NCBI RefSeq assembly: GCF_000182745.2
Contig: NC_016027.1
Span: 1,665,501 to 1,729,500 of the forward strand
Source: Komagataeibacter medellinensis NBRC 3288
GTDB lineage: Bacteria; Pseudomonadota; Alphaproteobacteria; Acetobacterales; Acetobacteraceae
Direction of reading: 5' to 3'
DNA length: 64,000 bases
The translations under genes and the position numbers were made by a program. The notes beneath the pieces are model-generated. The model made no database searches and was not told where the DNA came from. It saw nothing but the letters and a program-made list of their open reading frames with translations. Positions within the stretch are counted from its first letter, which is position 1, and the number at the start of each line of letters is the position of its first letter. Positions 36,790-47,145 of the stretch are shown one piece after another.

Positions 36790-37020
36790 TCATCGCCAGA
36801 CAGGGGCCGTCACCGTGCCTTCAGGCGCGGGCTGGTGCGTGCCCACCGTGCTGGGTACGGCCAGTCGGTGCGCCCGATAAAGCAGGCCATGGCCCAGTTT
36901 TTCAATCAGTATGCCACGGCGCTGCATCCGCTCATGACTCAGGGCATACCCGATCTCACGCACGATCTGACCACGCAGAACCTGCATCCACCCACGCAGG
37001 GCCAGTTTCTTCCGCGTCAT
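36790..37020 (-). CDS. Small hypothetical protein
   Basis: 76 aa, basic in its first half (MTRKKLALRGWMQVLRG, ALSHERMQRRGILIEKLGHG). GGGAG lies about 9 nt before the ATG. No family recognised, no membrane segment. Confidence 0.5.
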   Translation of the reverse strand: MTRKKLALRGWMQVLRGQIVREIGYALSHERMQRRGILIEKLGHGLLYRAHRLAVPSTVGTHQPAPEGTVTAPVWR

Positions 37021-37217
37021 GCCGCGCGCTCCCGTTCACCACCAAGATAGTTATTATGTTCATGGCAGATAGGCTTTATATGCATAACATTCAAGGCTGG
37101 ATGCATGGCTTTGAAAGTTATTTTTATTTAATCCCTGTCATGACATGCGGCCCCGGTTGCCCATCCGGGTCACAGGCATGGCGCATCCATGATCACAATG
37201 GTCCAAATCAGTCCGCC

Positions 37218-37730
37218 ATGGGGGATATCTTGCGTTACCTGTTCCTGTCCTGCGCCCTTGCCTGCGCGCTCTTCATCCAGCCCGCCACGGCCCAGACCCC
37301 GCCATCACAGGTTATCAGCACCCTGTTTGCGGACAAGCTGACCATGATGGACCTGGGTCTGATCCGCGCCGAGCGCGCCATGCAGCATGAAATTGACAGC
37401 CTGCCCGACAGCTATGACAGCGACATGATGCCGGTTGCCGATTTCGACCCCCGACGCAACAGCATCCTGGTGGGGATCTGGTACCAGAACCATGACAGCT
37501 TCACCCGCCCGCAATGCGACAAGTTGCTTGATACGGTCCGGAAGTCTTTTGGCAACCAGCCAACCACCATTATCGCCTCATGGTTCCGCCACCACGGCTA
37601 TACGTCACTGCGCGATGCGGGGCAGTTCTATACGGGGCTGCGCAACATCATCTGGCTAGTGGTGACCGACGGCAGCAGGGCATGCTCCTATTCCATGGCC
37701 AACGGACAGACGACCACGAACGGGTTCTGA
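37218..37730 (+). CDS. Exported hypothetical protein
   Basis: 170 aa from the ATG at 37218, which opens a clear signal peptide (YLFLSCALACALFIQPATAQ). Mature part has two Cys (QCDKLLDT, SRACSYS) that could form a disulfide. No family recognised. Confidence 0.7.
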   Translation: MGDILRYLFLSCALACALFIQPATAQTPPSQVISTLFADKLTMMDLGLIRAERAMQHEIDSLPDSYDSDMMPVADFDPRRNSILVGIWYQNHDSFTRPQCDKLLDTVRKSFGNQPTTIIASWFRHHGYTSLRDAGQFYTGLRNIIWLVVTDGSRACSYSMANGQTTTNGF

Positions 37731-37743
37731 AAAGGCCGTCGCC

Positions 37744-38259
37744 CTATTCCTGACCCGTCCTGGCCTGCCAGAAACTACGCTGCAATTCGGCGGCTTCCTC
37801 CTCCAGCAGCGGGCCGATGACCTCAACACAGCGCTGGCCTGCGGCAAATACCGTCCGGCATGGCAGGTCGAGTGTCGGGTTTTCGGGGTGGTCGCCGGTC
37901 ATTTCCTTCAGGCTGTGCTCGCTCTGGCCAAACACGACGCGGCCGATCCCTACCCAGTACACCGCGCCTGCACACATCGCACAGGGTTCGGCTGAAGTGT
38001 ACATCGTGCACCCCGCCAGGACAGAAGGCGCAAAACGCTTCGAGGCCCGTGTGGCCAGCAGGCGTTCCGCATGGGCGGTCATGTCACCGCCTTCCGCCGT
38101 AAAGCCATTGCCCTGCTCCAGCACCACCTGCCCTTCAGCATCGACTAGGATGCAGCCAAAGGGGTGATCACCACCGCGCCGCGCGCGCTCAGCCACGCCA
38201 AAGGCATGGCGCAGGAAGTGTGCATGATCAAGGTCGGGCAGGCCAGTTGGTTTGCTCAT
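37744..38259 (-). CDS. Nucleoside/guanine deaminase-like protein
   Basis: 171 aa from the ATG at 38259. Zinc motifs of the cytidine-deaminase-like fold: MTAHAERL (HAE) and EPCAMCAGAVYW (PCxxC). Length and motifs fit guanine deaminase or a TadA relative; the TadA gene itself is usually shorter with a different tail. The substrate is not determined. Confidence 0.85.
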   Translation of the reverse strand: MSKPTGLPDLDHAHFLRHAFGVAERARRGGDHPFGCILVDAEGQVVLEQGNGFTAEGGDMTAHAERLLATRASKRFAPSVLAGCTMYTSAEPCAMCAGAVYWVGIGRVVFGQSEHSLKEMTGDHPENPTLDLPCRTVFAAGQRCVEVIGPLLEEEAAELQRSFWQARTGQE

Positions 38260-38341
38260 CAGGACATATCCATCAAGGGGGTCACGCCTTTTTATATGTG
38301 CCGCCCGGACCATTCTTTTTCAAACACGAATGACAGGTGGC

Positions 38342-38593
38342 TCATGCAGGCAGGGGATGTGCGATCGCTTCGCGGGCGGATTCCATTTCCCCATCAAGGG
38401 CAGCCACGATATCGCACGTGTCATACGGACCCTCAAAACGCACGGCTGCCAGTTCGGCCCGGATCGTGGCCAGATAGCACAGGTACTGCTGGAGTTGGCG
38501 AACATGATGGGCAACCCAAGGAGGCTCATCGGATGCGAATCGGGCATCAATATCGGCTGGCGTGCAGCCATCGGGCAGATAGGGATCTTGCAT
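38342..38593 (-). CDS. Small hypothetical protein
   Basis: 83 aa from the ATG at 38593 with GGAG 7 nt upstream. Acidic, predicted helical (VAHHVRQLQQYLCYLATIRAEL). No family recognised. Divergent from the HTH/zinc-ribbon gene. Confidence 0.6.
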   Translation of the reverse strand: MQDPYLPDGCTPADIDARFASDEPPWVAHHVRQLQQYLCYLATIRAELAAVRFEGPYDTCDIVAALDGEMESAREAIAHPLPA

Positions 38594-38678
38594 GGGGATC
38601 TCCGTTTGTGCAGAAAAGATACACAAATATCTAGCAGGCACCGATTCATCTAACAGATCGGTTTAATTTCCTTGCTGT

Positions 38679-39023
38679 ATGTATATTTTTTTTACACATT
38701 GTGTGTATGAAAATGCACACTCAATCACACACGTATCATCCACGCCCCGCCGCACCCGTCCGCCACGACTGGACTGGAGCACCATCGCGCCCTCTGTCAC
38801 CCAACTACATCAGCAGGGCTGCTCCACCCGCGAGACGGCCCGCAAGCTGGGCCTGAACATCAAAACGCTGGAAGCCCACCTGCGCCGCCACCGCATCCGC
38901 CATGCCATTCCCATGGACCGGCCTGACCAGGTCCGCCGCAACTGCCTGAACTGCGAAAGCGCCTTCGTGGCCGATGGCCGCTTTCTGCGGTTGTGCCCGG
39001 AGTGCCGGGCCATGTTCAGCTAA
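38679..39023 (+). CDS. Small HTH protein with C-terminal zinc ribbon
   Basis: 114 aa. A helix-turn-helix (LHQQGCSTRETARKLGLNIK, about 43-75) is followed by a four-Cys knuckle: RNCLNCESAF and RLCPECRAMF (CxxC-x15-CxxC). The first ~30 residues are poorly conserved-looking, and a GTG at 38703 is an alternative start. Likely a DNA-binding regulator; family not recognised. Confidence 0.65.
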   Translation: MYIFFTHCVYENAHSITHVSSTPRRTRPPRLDWSTIAPSVTQLHQQGCSTRETARKLGLNIKTLEAHLRRHRIRHAIPMDRPDQVRRNCLNCESAFVADGRFLRLCPECRAMFS

Positions 39024-39108
39024 AGGACCTCACATTCCCGTGTAAAGGGAACCGTCCCACCTGCCCCGCTGTTTCAACCACAGTCTTCCAGAACAGGATT
39101 TTCGGAAC

Positions 39109-39426
39109 ATGGGCACACCCAACAATTCCAACACGCCATCATCAGACCCGACCCATTTCCAGTTCCGCATTGCCCTGCATCACAACCGCGTGGTCACGCC
39201 ACCCGCCCCAGTCGCCCCTACATGGCGCAACCTGCGCTCGATCGCCCTGCTTGGTCTGGCGCTGGCCGTGGCGGGCACCGGCCTGAGCGCATGCAAGCGC
39301 CATCATGAGACAGCAGGTGAAAAACTGGATCATTTTGGTGACAAGATGCAGGACACCTTTGACCCGCCAAAAGGGCCGGGCGAAAAGGCGGGACGCACGA
39401 TCGACCGTACGCTGCATGACAATTAA
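39109..39426 (+). CDS. Small lipoprotein-like protein
   Basis: 105 aa. A hydrophobic segment ending GTGLSACKRHHE (about residues 46-63) resembles a lipobox, but a 40-residue hydrophilic stretch precedes it. The C-terminus (GEKLDHFGDKMQDTF) is amphipathic. No family recognised. Confidence 0.6.
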   Translation: MGTPNNSNTPSSDPTHFQFRIALHHNRVVTPPAPVAPTWRNLRSIALLGLALAVAGTGLSACKRHHETAGEKLDHFGDKMQDTFDPPKGPGEKAGRTIDRTLHDN

Positions 39427-39587
39427 GGCAACGGGTCAGAAGAACTGAACGTGTATTTCCAAAATACCATTAATGAACAATGATGGCATGCCCCGGGTGT
39501 CGCCTTTTCCTGGAAAGGCGACCTTCTCTTATACTTCCTTACAATTCCAGAATTCTACCTGAACTGCATTGCCAGCATGCATGGCAA

Positions 39588-40304
39588 TCAGGGCATAAGA
39601 CCTGTGCCGATCGCGTCAAATGACAGATCCATGACGGGATAGTCCTGCCAGTCCCTGAAATCGAAATGCCACCATTCCTCAGCCAGCGCCAGAAAACCAC
39701 TGGCCTGCATGATGCTGGACAGCAGGTCACGCATCTTACGCGCCTGCACAGTGCCACCCGCATAACCTGTATGGGCACGCGCGGTCATTTCATCAAAGCC
39801 GGACGGCATGGGTACAACCCGCCGGGTCGCCAGATCCCACAATGTCAGGTCCACCGCGCACCCCCGGTTATGGCGCGAACCCTGCGCGGGGTCCCCTACA
39901 AAATCATGCAGGCTGTCGGGCACGGCATGGCGGAACAGCGCGCTGACATGCCACGGCCGGTAGGCATCATAAACCAGCAGGCCACAACCATGCTGGGCCG
40001 CGCGTTCGCGCGCCTGTGACAGGGCAATGGCCGCCGGGCGCTGCAGGAACGCCCGCGCTGATGGATAAACAGGAAAACCAAGGAAATTACGCGCCGTGGC
40101 ATAACGGATATCAAGCGCCAAAGCCGGATCGAACCGGGCCAGATCAACCAGATCAGGTGCGCGGTGCGCGGGCGGGAATGCAGGCATGCACAGGTCCGCC
40201 ACCCTCGCCCCCAACACAACCGGGGAAGCGCGCAGGGGCACGCGAAACGTGTCATCCCCCGTATCAGCCAGCAGGCCAGACAAGGGGCCTGTCCCATCCG
40301 TCAT
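39588..40304 (-). CDS. D-Ala-D-Ala dipeptidase (VanX/DdpX type, M15D)
   Basis: 238 aa from the ATG at 40304; a longer frame to 40382 would translate a dispersed repeat. Zinc ligands SRHNRGCAVDLTL (His, Asp) and EEWWHFDF (Glu, His), and the conserved YDAYRPW, define the family. Hydrolyses D-Ala-D-Ala. No signal peptide and no van ligase nearby, so likely peptidoglycan recycling or D-Ala salvage, not glycopeptide resistance. Confidence 0.9.
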   Translation of the reverse strand: MTDGTGPLSGLLADTGDDTFRVPLRASPVVLGARVADLCMPAFPPAHRAPDLVDLARFDPALALDIRYATARNFLGFPVYPSARAFLQRPAAIALSQARERAAQHGCGLLVYDAYRPWHVSALFRHAVPDSLHDFVGDPAQGSRHNRGCAVDLTLWDLATRRVVPMPSGFDEMTARAHTGYAGGTVQARKMRDLLSSIMQASGFLALAEEWWHFDFRDWQDYPVMDLSFDAIGTGLMP

Positions 40305-40334
40305 GCCACGATCCCGCCCATCAAACGCCGTGCA

Positions 40335-40420
40335 ATCGTAAGGAAGTTTTTGGTGAAGCTTTTTAGAAAAGGTGTCCTCCAAAAGCTTTTGTTATCTTTT
40401 GTCAGTAACCTGTTTTAAAA
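40335..40420. repeat. Dispersed 3'-end repeat, copy B (degraded)
   Basis: Begins CGTAAGGAAGTTTTTGGTGA and AGCTTTTT as in copy A, but the GC-rich hairpin is lost. Lies downstream of the gene at 40426-40656 and upstream of the VanX-type gene. Confidence 0.6.
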
Positions 40421-40425
40421 GCGTC

Positions 40426-40656
40426 TCAGGCTGGCGGGGTGTAGGACTGGACATCCTCCACCGTGTGGCTGAGCAGGATCTTGCCGCCATCAGTGGACTG
40501 CACCCATGAGAGGGGAATGTTGAACGTACTCTCTGCCGGGCCATCCACTGTGATCTGGATCGTGCCATCGGCATTGACTGCCGTAAGCGTACCCATACGA
40601 CCCGAACCGGCTGCAATCACGTCCTGGCCCAGCATGGCCTGCGTTACATCTGTCAT
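40426..40656 (-). CDS. Small DUF2171/PRC-barrel-like protein
   Basis: 76 aa: an N-terminal MLGQDVIAAGSGRMGTLTAV strand pattern resembles PRC-barrel or DUF2171 folds. No function known. Separate from the VanX-type gene by repeat copy B. Confidence 0.6.
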   Translation of the reverse strand: MTDVTQAMLGQDVIAAGSGRMGTLTAVNADGTIQITVDGPAESTFNIPLSWVQSTDGGKILLSHTVEDVQSYTPPA

Positions 40657-40843
40657 GAATTACCTTCTTTCATCCGGCATGGTGATCTGCCTGTGCGCCA
40701 GCGCAATGCCAGATCATGGTGCGCGTTGGCGCACAGCGTGCAATCCGCCCCCAGGCCAACTCGCCCGTGGCCCGTGCGCGACCCGGCGGAGGGACGGCAT
40801 ACATGTCGTGCACAACACATGACACCGGCGCAGGTTGCCCGGT

Positions 40844-41311
40844 TCAGTTCACGCCAAACTGCTTGCGCTGGGACATGACGTGACTCAGTCGCTCATTATA
40901 GCTGTGATAGGTGCCCTTGGGCACGCAGCCCATTTCTTCAAGATCCTCAAGCTTGACGCTGTCATTGAGCCAGGAATTGACATCGTTGAAATTGATCTTC
41001 TGCGGCACGTCGCGCCCGCTGAACACCACGGGGTCATCCTGCCCCTGCACATAGCCGAATTTCATGTGCGTGCTCCCTGCTGGCGCATCTTTAGCAGCCA
41101 TCTCGCCACACACCACCGATGCCCCGTCCACGCCATGCACCGCCACATTGCGGAACACCATCGCTCCGGGTTCGGGCTGGGTGGCAGCGACATGGTGCTC
41201 GGCTTCAGCCACGATGGCCGGTACGTCCCCCTGATGCGCCGCATGCGCCGCATGCGTCATACCCGCTGAACCAAGGCATAGGGATACGCCCAGTATGATT
41301 ACGCTCTTCAT
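40844..41311 (-). CDS. Exported hypothetical protein
   Basis: 155 aa from the ATG at 41311 (AGGGTGGGT upstream), giving signal MKSVIILGVSLCLGSAGMTHA. The mature part has two Cys (VVCGEM and MGCVPKG). No family recognised. Confidence 0.65.
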   Translation of the reverse strand: MKSVIILGVSLCLGSAGMTHAAHAAHQGDVPAIVAEAEHHVAATQPEPGAMVFRNVAVHGVDGASVVCGEMAAKDAPAGSTHMKFGYVQGQDDPVVFSGRDVPQKINFNDVNSWLNDSVKLEDLEEMGCVPKGTYHSYNERLSHVMSQRKQFGVN

Positions 41312-41529
41312 GCTTGTACCCACCCTATCTTTCATATCGTCATAACCTTGCATCCCTGATGCGCCGCCCGACGCCAACGGTCAAGCAAGACAAAAGTTAT
41401 ACCGCATTATCAATTATAAAACGTGCGATAATAACATGTCATAACAAAGCCATGCAAAATAAGCAGGCGGCAGTATAATGATGCCCCGAACCCGGTCCCG
41501 GCCGGAACAGCGCATAGAGGCCATTTTTC

Positions 41530-44061
41530 ATGTCGCACAGACCCCCTTCAGCCAGCCCGCTCGATCGGGCGGATTTCGTGCAGGTACGTGGCGCACGTGA
41601 ACACAACCTGAAAAATGTGGATGTGGACGTGCCACGCGACAGACTGGTCGTATTCACTGGGGTGTCTGGTTCGGGCAAGTCCTCGCTGGCGTTTGGCACG
41701 CTGTATGCGGAAGCGCAGCGGCGGTACCTGGAATCCGTCTCCCCCTATGCCCGCCGGCTGTTCCGGCAGATGCCGGTACCCGATGTCAGCAGCATAGAAG
41801 GGCTGCCACCCGCCATTGCGCTCCAGCAGCAGCGCGGCACGGGCACCGGACGGTCATCTGTTGGCAGCATCACCACACTGTCCAACCTGCTGCGCATGCT
41901 CTACTCCCGCGCGGGCCATTATCCGGCCGGCATACAAAGGCTGGAAGCAGAATCCTTTTCCGCCAACACGCCTATGGGAGCGTGTCCGCAATGCCATGGG
42001 CAGGGCCGCATCATGGATACCACCACTTCCCTGCTGGTGCCCGATGACAGCCTGTCCATCCGCCAGCGCGCCGTGGCCGCCTGGCCTACAGCATGGCAGG
42101 GGCAGAACCTGCGCGATATCCTGATTACCAAAGGAGTGGACGTGGACTGCCCGTGGCGCGACCTGCCGCAGGCCACCCGGGAGTGGATCCTGTACACGGA
42201 TGAGACCCCGACCTATCCCGTCTATCCCGGCCTGGACCACGCTGCCGTGCAACGCGCGATCAGCCAGCATATTCCAGCGGGGTACAATGGCACCTTTACC
42301 GGCGCACGGCGCTATGTGCTGCACACCTTCGCCACATCACAGAGTGCCGCCATGCGCAGGCGGGCCGAACGGTTCCTGACCGCGGCCCCCTGCCCTACCT
42401 GCCATGGCCAGCGCCTGAACCCCGATGCGCTGCAGGTTACACTGTGCGGACTGAACATAGCGCAGATGACGCGCCAGCCGCTTTCCGCCATGGCGCACAC
42501 CCTTGCCCCGCTGGCCAATGGCACGCTGGCGCTGGACACCACACCGCAGGAAGGCGACGCCACGGCCATTGCGGCACGGCGGATGGCCGGGGACCTGATC
42601 GCGCGCATCGCGGTTCTGGAACGCCTGGGGCTGGGTTACCTGCAAGCCGACCGGTCGGTCACCACCCTGTCTCCGGGGGAATACCAGCGCCTGCGACTGG
42701 GCACGCAGATCCGCTCGGGCCTGTTTGGCGTGGTCTATGTGCTGGATGAACCTTCCAGCGGGCTGCACCCGGCCGATGCCCATAACCTGCTGGAATCGCT
42801 GGAGGGACTGAAGGCTGGTGGCAATTCGCTCTTTATTGTCGAACACAACCTGTGCCTGATCCGCCGCGCGGACTGGATTGTCGATGTCGGCCCCGATGCC
42901 GGCACGCGGGGCGGGGAAGTGCTGTACAGTGGTCCGCCCGACGGGTTGCGCGCGGTCCCGCTTTCGCGCACGGCACCCTACCTGTTCGCAGGCGATGCGC
43001 CCATCACGGGCACGCCCCGCACACCCACGACATGGCTGAAACTTGCAGGAGTCACGTGGAACAACCTTCATGACCTGACGGTGGATATTCCGCTAGGCAC
43101 GTTCGTAACCGTGACGGGGCTGTCCGGCTCGGGCAAATCCAGCCTTGTCAGCCAGGCGCTGCCCGTGCTGGTGGCCCACGCACTGGGGCAGAAACTGGCG
43201 ACCGACCCGGATGCCGACAGTGTGAACGACCTACCCGAAGGCACGCCGTGCGGACAGGTGACGGCGGGAGCCAGCCAGTTGAAGCGGCTGGTCATGATCG
43301 ACCAGAAGCCGATCGGGCGTACGCCACGCTCCAACCTTGCCACCTATACCGGCCTGTTTGACACGATCCGCGGGCTTTATGCCGCAACCGACATGGCAAA
43401 GGCGCGGGGGTATGACGCAGGCCGCTTTTCATTCAACCTGCCCAAGGGACGCTGCCCCACCTGCGAGGGTGCTGGTTCCGTCATGGTGGAACTGCTGTTC
43501 CTGCCCAGCGTGTATTCCCCCTGCCCCACCTGTCATGGTACACGCTACAGGCCCGAAGTGCTGGAAGTAACCCTGCGCGGCCGGTGCATTGCCGACATAC
43601 TGAACATGACGGTGGACGAAGCCGCCGCCTTCTTTGCCGACACGCCAGCCCTTGCCATTGCCCTTGGCACCCTGCAACAGGGAGGCTTGGGTTATCTCAA
43701 GCTCGGGCAGCCCGCGACCGAACTCTCGGGAGGCGAGGCGCAGCGCATCAAGCTTGCGACTGAACTGCAGAAGCAGCGCCGGGGCCATACGCTCTATATT
43801 CTTGATGAACCGACCACCGGACTGCACCCAGCCGATGTGGACCGCCTGCAGATACACCTGCAATCGCTGGTCGATGCCGGACATACGGTAGTCGTGGCCG
43901 AGCATGACATGCGCGTAGCCGCACGGGGGGACTGGATCATCGACATGGGGCCGCAGGCAGGCGATGGCGGCGGCCGGATCGTGGCGGCAGGCACACCGTA
44001 CGATGTCGCCCGCAATGCGGCCAGCAGAACCGCCCCGTACCTTCTGCCACTAACAGTTTGA
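41530..44061 (+). CDS. UvrA paralogue (UvrA2-type ABC ATPase)
   Basis: 843 aa, about 100 shorter than housekeeping UvrA. Two ABC ATPase modules: Walker [10 protein letters not shown] (about 37) and GLSGSGKSS (about 528), UvrA-type linkers CPQCHGQGR and CPTCEGAGS, and signature [15 protein letters not shown] in the second half; the first half reads [11 protein letters not shown]. UvrA2 proteins often lack the UvrB-binding domain and are linked to antibiotic or DNA-damage tolerance. No uvrB is adjacent. Confidence 0.88.
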   Translation: MSHRPPSASPLDRADFVQVRGAREHNLKNVDVDVPRDRLVVFTGVSGSGKSSLAFGTLYAEAQRRYLESVSPYARRLFRQMPVPDVSSIEGLPPAIALQQQRGTGTGRSSVGSITTLSNLLRMLYSRAGHYPAGIQRLEAESFSANTPMGACPQCHGQGRIMDTTTSLLVPDDSLSIRQRAVAAWPTAWQGQNLRDILITKGVDVDCPWRDLPQATREWILYTDETPTYPVYPGLDHAAVQRAISQHIPAGYNGTFTGARRYVLHTFATSQSAAMRRRAERFLTAAPCPTCHGQRLNPDALQVTLCGLNIAQMTRQPLSAMAHTLAPLANGTLALDTTPQEGDATAIAARRMAGDLIARIAVLERLGLGYLQADRSVTTLSPGEYQRLRLGTQIRSGLFGVVYVLDEPSSGLHPADAHNLLESLEGLKAGGNSLFIVEHNLCLIRRADWIVDVGPDAGTRGGEVLYSGPPDGLRAVPLSRTAPYLFAGDAPITGTPRTPTTWLKLAGVTWNNLHDLTVDIPLGTFVTVTGLSGSGKSSLVSQALPVLVAHALGQKLATDPDADSVNDLPEGTPCGQVTAGASQLKRLVMIDQKPIGRTPRSNLATYTGLFDTIRGLYAATDMAKARGYDAGRFSFNLPKGRCPTCEGAGSVMVELLFLPSVYSPCPTCHGTRYRPEVLEVTLRGRCIADILNMTVDEAAAFFADTPALAIALGTLQQGGLGYLKLGQPATELSGGEAQRIKLATELQKQRRGHTLYILDEPTTGLHPADVDRLQIHLQSLVDAGHTVVVAEHDMRVAARGDWIIDMGPQAGDGGGRIVAAGTPYDVARNAASRTAPYLLPLTV

Positions 44062-44072
44062 GAAACCGCCTT

Positions 44073-44165
44073 AAACCGTAAAGAAATTTCTGGTGGAGCT
44101 TTGTCCAAAAAGCTTCAGGAGAACGCCGCCTTTTTGAAAAAAGGCGGCACCCAAAAACTTTTACC
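44073..44165. repeat. Dispersed 3'-end structured repeat, copy C
   Basis: ACCGTAAAGAAATTTCTGGT ... AAAAAGCTTCAGGAGAACGC, then GCCGCCTTTTT/AAAAAGGCGGC arms, ending CACCCAAAAACTTTTAC. Between convergent ends of the UvrA paralogue and gntP. Confidence 0.8.
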
Positions 44166-44175
44166 GTTTTACTGT

Positions 44176-45576
44176 TCAGGCAGGCAGCACCGCCCACAGT
44201 CCGGCCACACCGACAAAGACCAGAACGGAGGCAATGAGCGTCATCACGCTCCAACTCAACAGCCCTTCACGCACGCTCACACCGCACATGCGCGTCACGA
44301 TCCAGAACCCGGCATCATTGACATGGGAGAACCCCATGCCCCCCGCCCCCATCGCCAGCGCCAGCAGCGCCAGATGCGTCTGGTCAAGATGCAGCCGTCC
44401 GATCATGGGACCAAGGATGCCGGCTGTCGTCATCAGCGCCACGGTAGTCGGCCCCTGTGCGACGCGCAGGATCATGGTCAGCACGAAAGCCAGCACCAGC
44501 AACGGCAGGCCGGTGGCGGCCAGCAGGCCACCCAGCGCATCCCCCACTCCACTGCCTACCAGCACCTGTGCAAACGCGCCCCCCGCACCGGTAATCAAGA
44601 TGATAATGGCCGTGCCCGGCAGGGCGGCAGCCACCACTTCGGATACGGTACCAAGTGCTACGCCACGCCGCAGCCCTAGCAGCCACGCGCACAGGATCAC
44701 ATCCAGCCCCAGAGCAACGAAGGGAATACCCGCAAATACCAGCACCGTGCGCAGGCGGCCGGGCGCCATCAGTTCCCCCGCCAGCGTGCCCCCCACCATC
44801 AGCAGGACCGGCACAGCAATCACCATTACAATCTCACCGGCACCGACCGGACGGCGCTGGCTGGCCTGCATGAACTGTCTGGCCGGTCCATCTGCCGCAT
44901 CATGGGTGTGGGCAACATGGCTGGCCTCATCCACCACCGCACGGATATCGGGTGTGCAGCCAAAGGGCCGAGCCATGATTGGGCGGGTCAGCACATAGGT
45001 CAATCCCGTCGCCACGGCAGCCAGCGGCAGGCCCAGTAACAGCATGTGGCCCGCTCCCACGCCCAGGGCTCCCGCCACGGCCACGGCGCCGGGATGGGGG
45101 GGCAGCAGGGCATGCACGGTCAGCATCGTGACGGCCATGGGTATGCCAAAGACTGCGGGTGCGCGGCCTGTCTGGCGCGCCATGCCATAGACCAGCGGCA
45201 TGAGCATGATCACGCCCACTTCAAAGAAAACCGGTATGCCCACCCCGAAGGCCGCGATGACCAGCGCCAGCGGCACATGGGCGGCTCCAACGCGATCAAC
45301 AAGCCGCCCCGCCACTACCGCCGCCCCGCCGGAGAGGTCGATCAGCCGCCCGATCATGGCCCCAAGGGCTACGATAATGGCGATATGGCCCATGGTACGG
45401 CCCATGCTGCCCTGAATCGAATCGGCCAGCTTCTCCACCGGCATACCGGTCAGCACCGCCACCGCCACCGCCACGCACAGCAGCGCCACGAAGGGATGCA
45501 GCCGCACCCACAGGATCAGAACCAGAAGAACGGCAATCGAGCCAAGGCCAATCAGGATCAGTGCAAGCGGAGTCAT
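44176..45576 (-). CDS. GntP-family gluconate:H+ symporter
   Basis: 466 aa from the ATG at 45576. About 12 membrane helices; GVGIPVFFEVGVIMLMPLVY, HALLPPHPGAVAVAGALG and MGFSHVNDAGFWIV are the GntP signatures. Imports gluconate or a related sugar acid, central in acetic acid bacteria. No kinase gene is adjacent. Confidence 0.92.
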   Translation of the reverse strand: MTPLALILIGLGSIAVLLVLILWVRLHPFVALLCVAVAVAVLTGMPVEKLADSIQGSMGRTMGHIAIIVALGAMIGRLIDLSGGAAVVAGRLVDRVGAAHVPLALVIAAFGVGIPVFFEVGVIMLMPLVYGMARQTGRAPAVFGIPMAVTMLTVHALLPPHPGAVAVAGALGVGAGHMLLLGLPLAAVATGLTYVLTRPIMARPFGCTPDIRAVVDEASHVAHTHDAADGPARQFMQASQRRPVGAGEIVMVIAVPVLLMVGGTLAGELMAPGRLRTVLVFAGIPFVALGLDVILCAWLLGLRRGVALGTVSEVVAAALPGTAIIILITGAGGAFAQVLVGSGVGDALGGLLAATGLPLLVLAFVLTMILRVAQGPTTVALMTTAGILGPMIGRLHLDQTHLALLALAMGAGGMGFSHVNDAGFWIVTRMCGVSVREGLLSWSVMTLIASVLVFVGVAGLWAVLPA

Positions 45577-45848
45577 GGATGAATTCCGTAAGAAAGCAAA
45601 ACCACGCATGCATGGCCAGAGACATCTTATCGGACATACGGCCATACCCCGCAACGCCGTCCCTTATTTAAAGCATATCATGAACGGAAAATAGCCGAAT
45701 TTCGTCATTTACAGCGTAGCTGCCACACCCTTCAGACCTGCTGGTCATTTTCATGCTTGACAGGCGTGTCCGCTGTCTGCATTACGCGCCACCGGTCACA
45801 AACCGCTGTCGCTTTTTTGGGCCATCGCGCGCCCTGGGACGTCACGCC

Positions 45849-46028
45849 ATGACAATCATGATCAACCCTGTTCTATCCCCCGCACACCGCCAGTCCGCGC
45901 ACCGGATGATGGCGCATGTGAAAACGGCCATGCGTGAAATGTGGATCGTACCCATGGTGGTCATGGGCAGCCTTCTGTGCGGCGGCGGCTTCACGCTGCT
46001 CGCCCACCTGCTTGGTCACAATGGCTAG
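45849..46028 (+). CDS. Small membrane protein
   Basis: 59 aa from the ATG at 45849 with one or two hydrophobic segments (MWIVPMVVMGSLLCGGGFTLLAHLL, cited in part). No family recognised. Directly followed by IS5 remnants. Confidence 0.5.
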   Translation: MTIMINPVLSPAHRQSAHRMMAHVKTAMREMWIVPMVVMGSLLCGGGFTLLAHLLGHNG

Positions 46029-46036
46029 GGCCTGAC

Positions 46037-46560
46037 AGGCCCTGATATAATCTGCTGTAGCCACGATGAAAATGACGGAAAGGAAGATGCGGCTGCCTTC
46101 CCATATCGGGTTGCGACAGCCCGCCATTCCCTGAGCCTCGCCCACAGATTTTCGGTCAGGTGTCTGCAAGTCCATTTGGGACAGGCGAACGCGACAGGTC
46201 TCCAAGCAGAGCATGAGCGGATGGCAGTTCATGTGTCTGACCGGGCGACAGCGTGAAAAACAGCGCCCTGCCATGCCCATCTACGGCTACGCAGACCTTG
46301 GTGCCAAAGAGCAGTCAGGCGCCTCACGATCCCTGTGGCGTCCACCATATCTCCCTTTTTTGTCCGCTGCGGCTGCCTTGTAATGGGCACAGATTGTCGT
46401 GCCATCAGGAAAGACCATGCCCAATGCCGGATCCATGCCTCTGACCTTTTCAGACAGGTGCCGCCAGACAGCGGGTTGCAACCAGCGAATGCACAACTGC
46501 ACGCTTATCCACCACGAACCAAGATCAGATGGCAGGGCACGTCATTTTGTACTATTCTGA
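46037..46560 (-). pseudogene. IS5-family transposase remnant (middle and C-terminus)
   Basis: Broken frames spell recognisable IS5-type parts: RALPSDLGSWW, PDGTTICAHYKAAAADKKG (first Asp region), FGTKVCVAVDGHGRALFF, LSPGQTHELPSAHALL and ENLWARLREWRAVATRYGK near the C-terminus. In-frame stops and shifts occur. No N-terminus belongs to it. Confidence 0.8.
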
Positions 46561-46689
46561 TGATGCCAGAAAATCGCGGAGATCGTCGGCCGAAAGTTCC
46601 TCGGTGGAGACTTGCCCCTTTTCGCACAGACTTCCTCGATCAGCGTCTCTCAGCCAGACCAAGTCTGACCAGACAAGACAGACTGCATC

Positions 46690-47039
46690 ATGCCCATCAT
46701 ACTATTGCCTGGCTTTTGGTTCCCCTTTTACGCCCTGGCCGTGGCGGTGAACCTGAACCACCGTGCCGTCGATCGTCGCATAGTCCATGTCGGCATCGCC
46801 AGAAACCGCTTCTTGAAAACACCAGCTTCCATCCAGTCGCTGTAGCGGAAATAAACCGAGTTTCAATGATCAAAACCCGGCGGCAGGTCCCGCAACGGAC
46901 TACCAGTACGGGCTATCCACAACACAGCTTCGATGAACAGGCGGTTATCCTTCCCGCTGCGTCCTCGATATGACTTCTTCCCAAGGCACAGCGGTTCCAT
47001 TTTCGCCCATTGGGCATCCGTCAGTATGAAGCGACCCAT
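46690..47039 (-). pseudogene. Second IS5-family transposase remnant (N-terminus)
   Basis: From the ATG at 47039: MGRFILTDAQWAKMEPLCLG, then IEAVLWIARTGSPLRDLPP, a stop, SVYFRYSDWMEAGVFKKR and HRHGQG further on in another frame. It differs from the 46037-46560 remnant, so two IS5 insertions have decayed here. Confidence 0.75.
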
Positions 47040-47145
47040 ATCAACTTTGAATCATATTCAGAGGATACAAAAAGCATAATTCCCAACAGATCCCAATAAC
47101 TCTTTTTAAAACAGTCTCTTATCTTTCAACAGACACCTGAAGGGC

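Noticed and set aside
39588-40304. Vancomycin resistance operon
   Set aside because: Only the VanX-type dipeptidase is present; no ligase or VanH-type gene is near.
40305-40382. N-terminal extension of the VanX-type gene (MEDTFSKKLHQKLPYDC...)
   Set aside because: It is translated from the dispersed repeat copy B and is not part of the family; the ATG at 40304 fits the family start.
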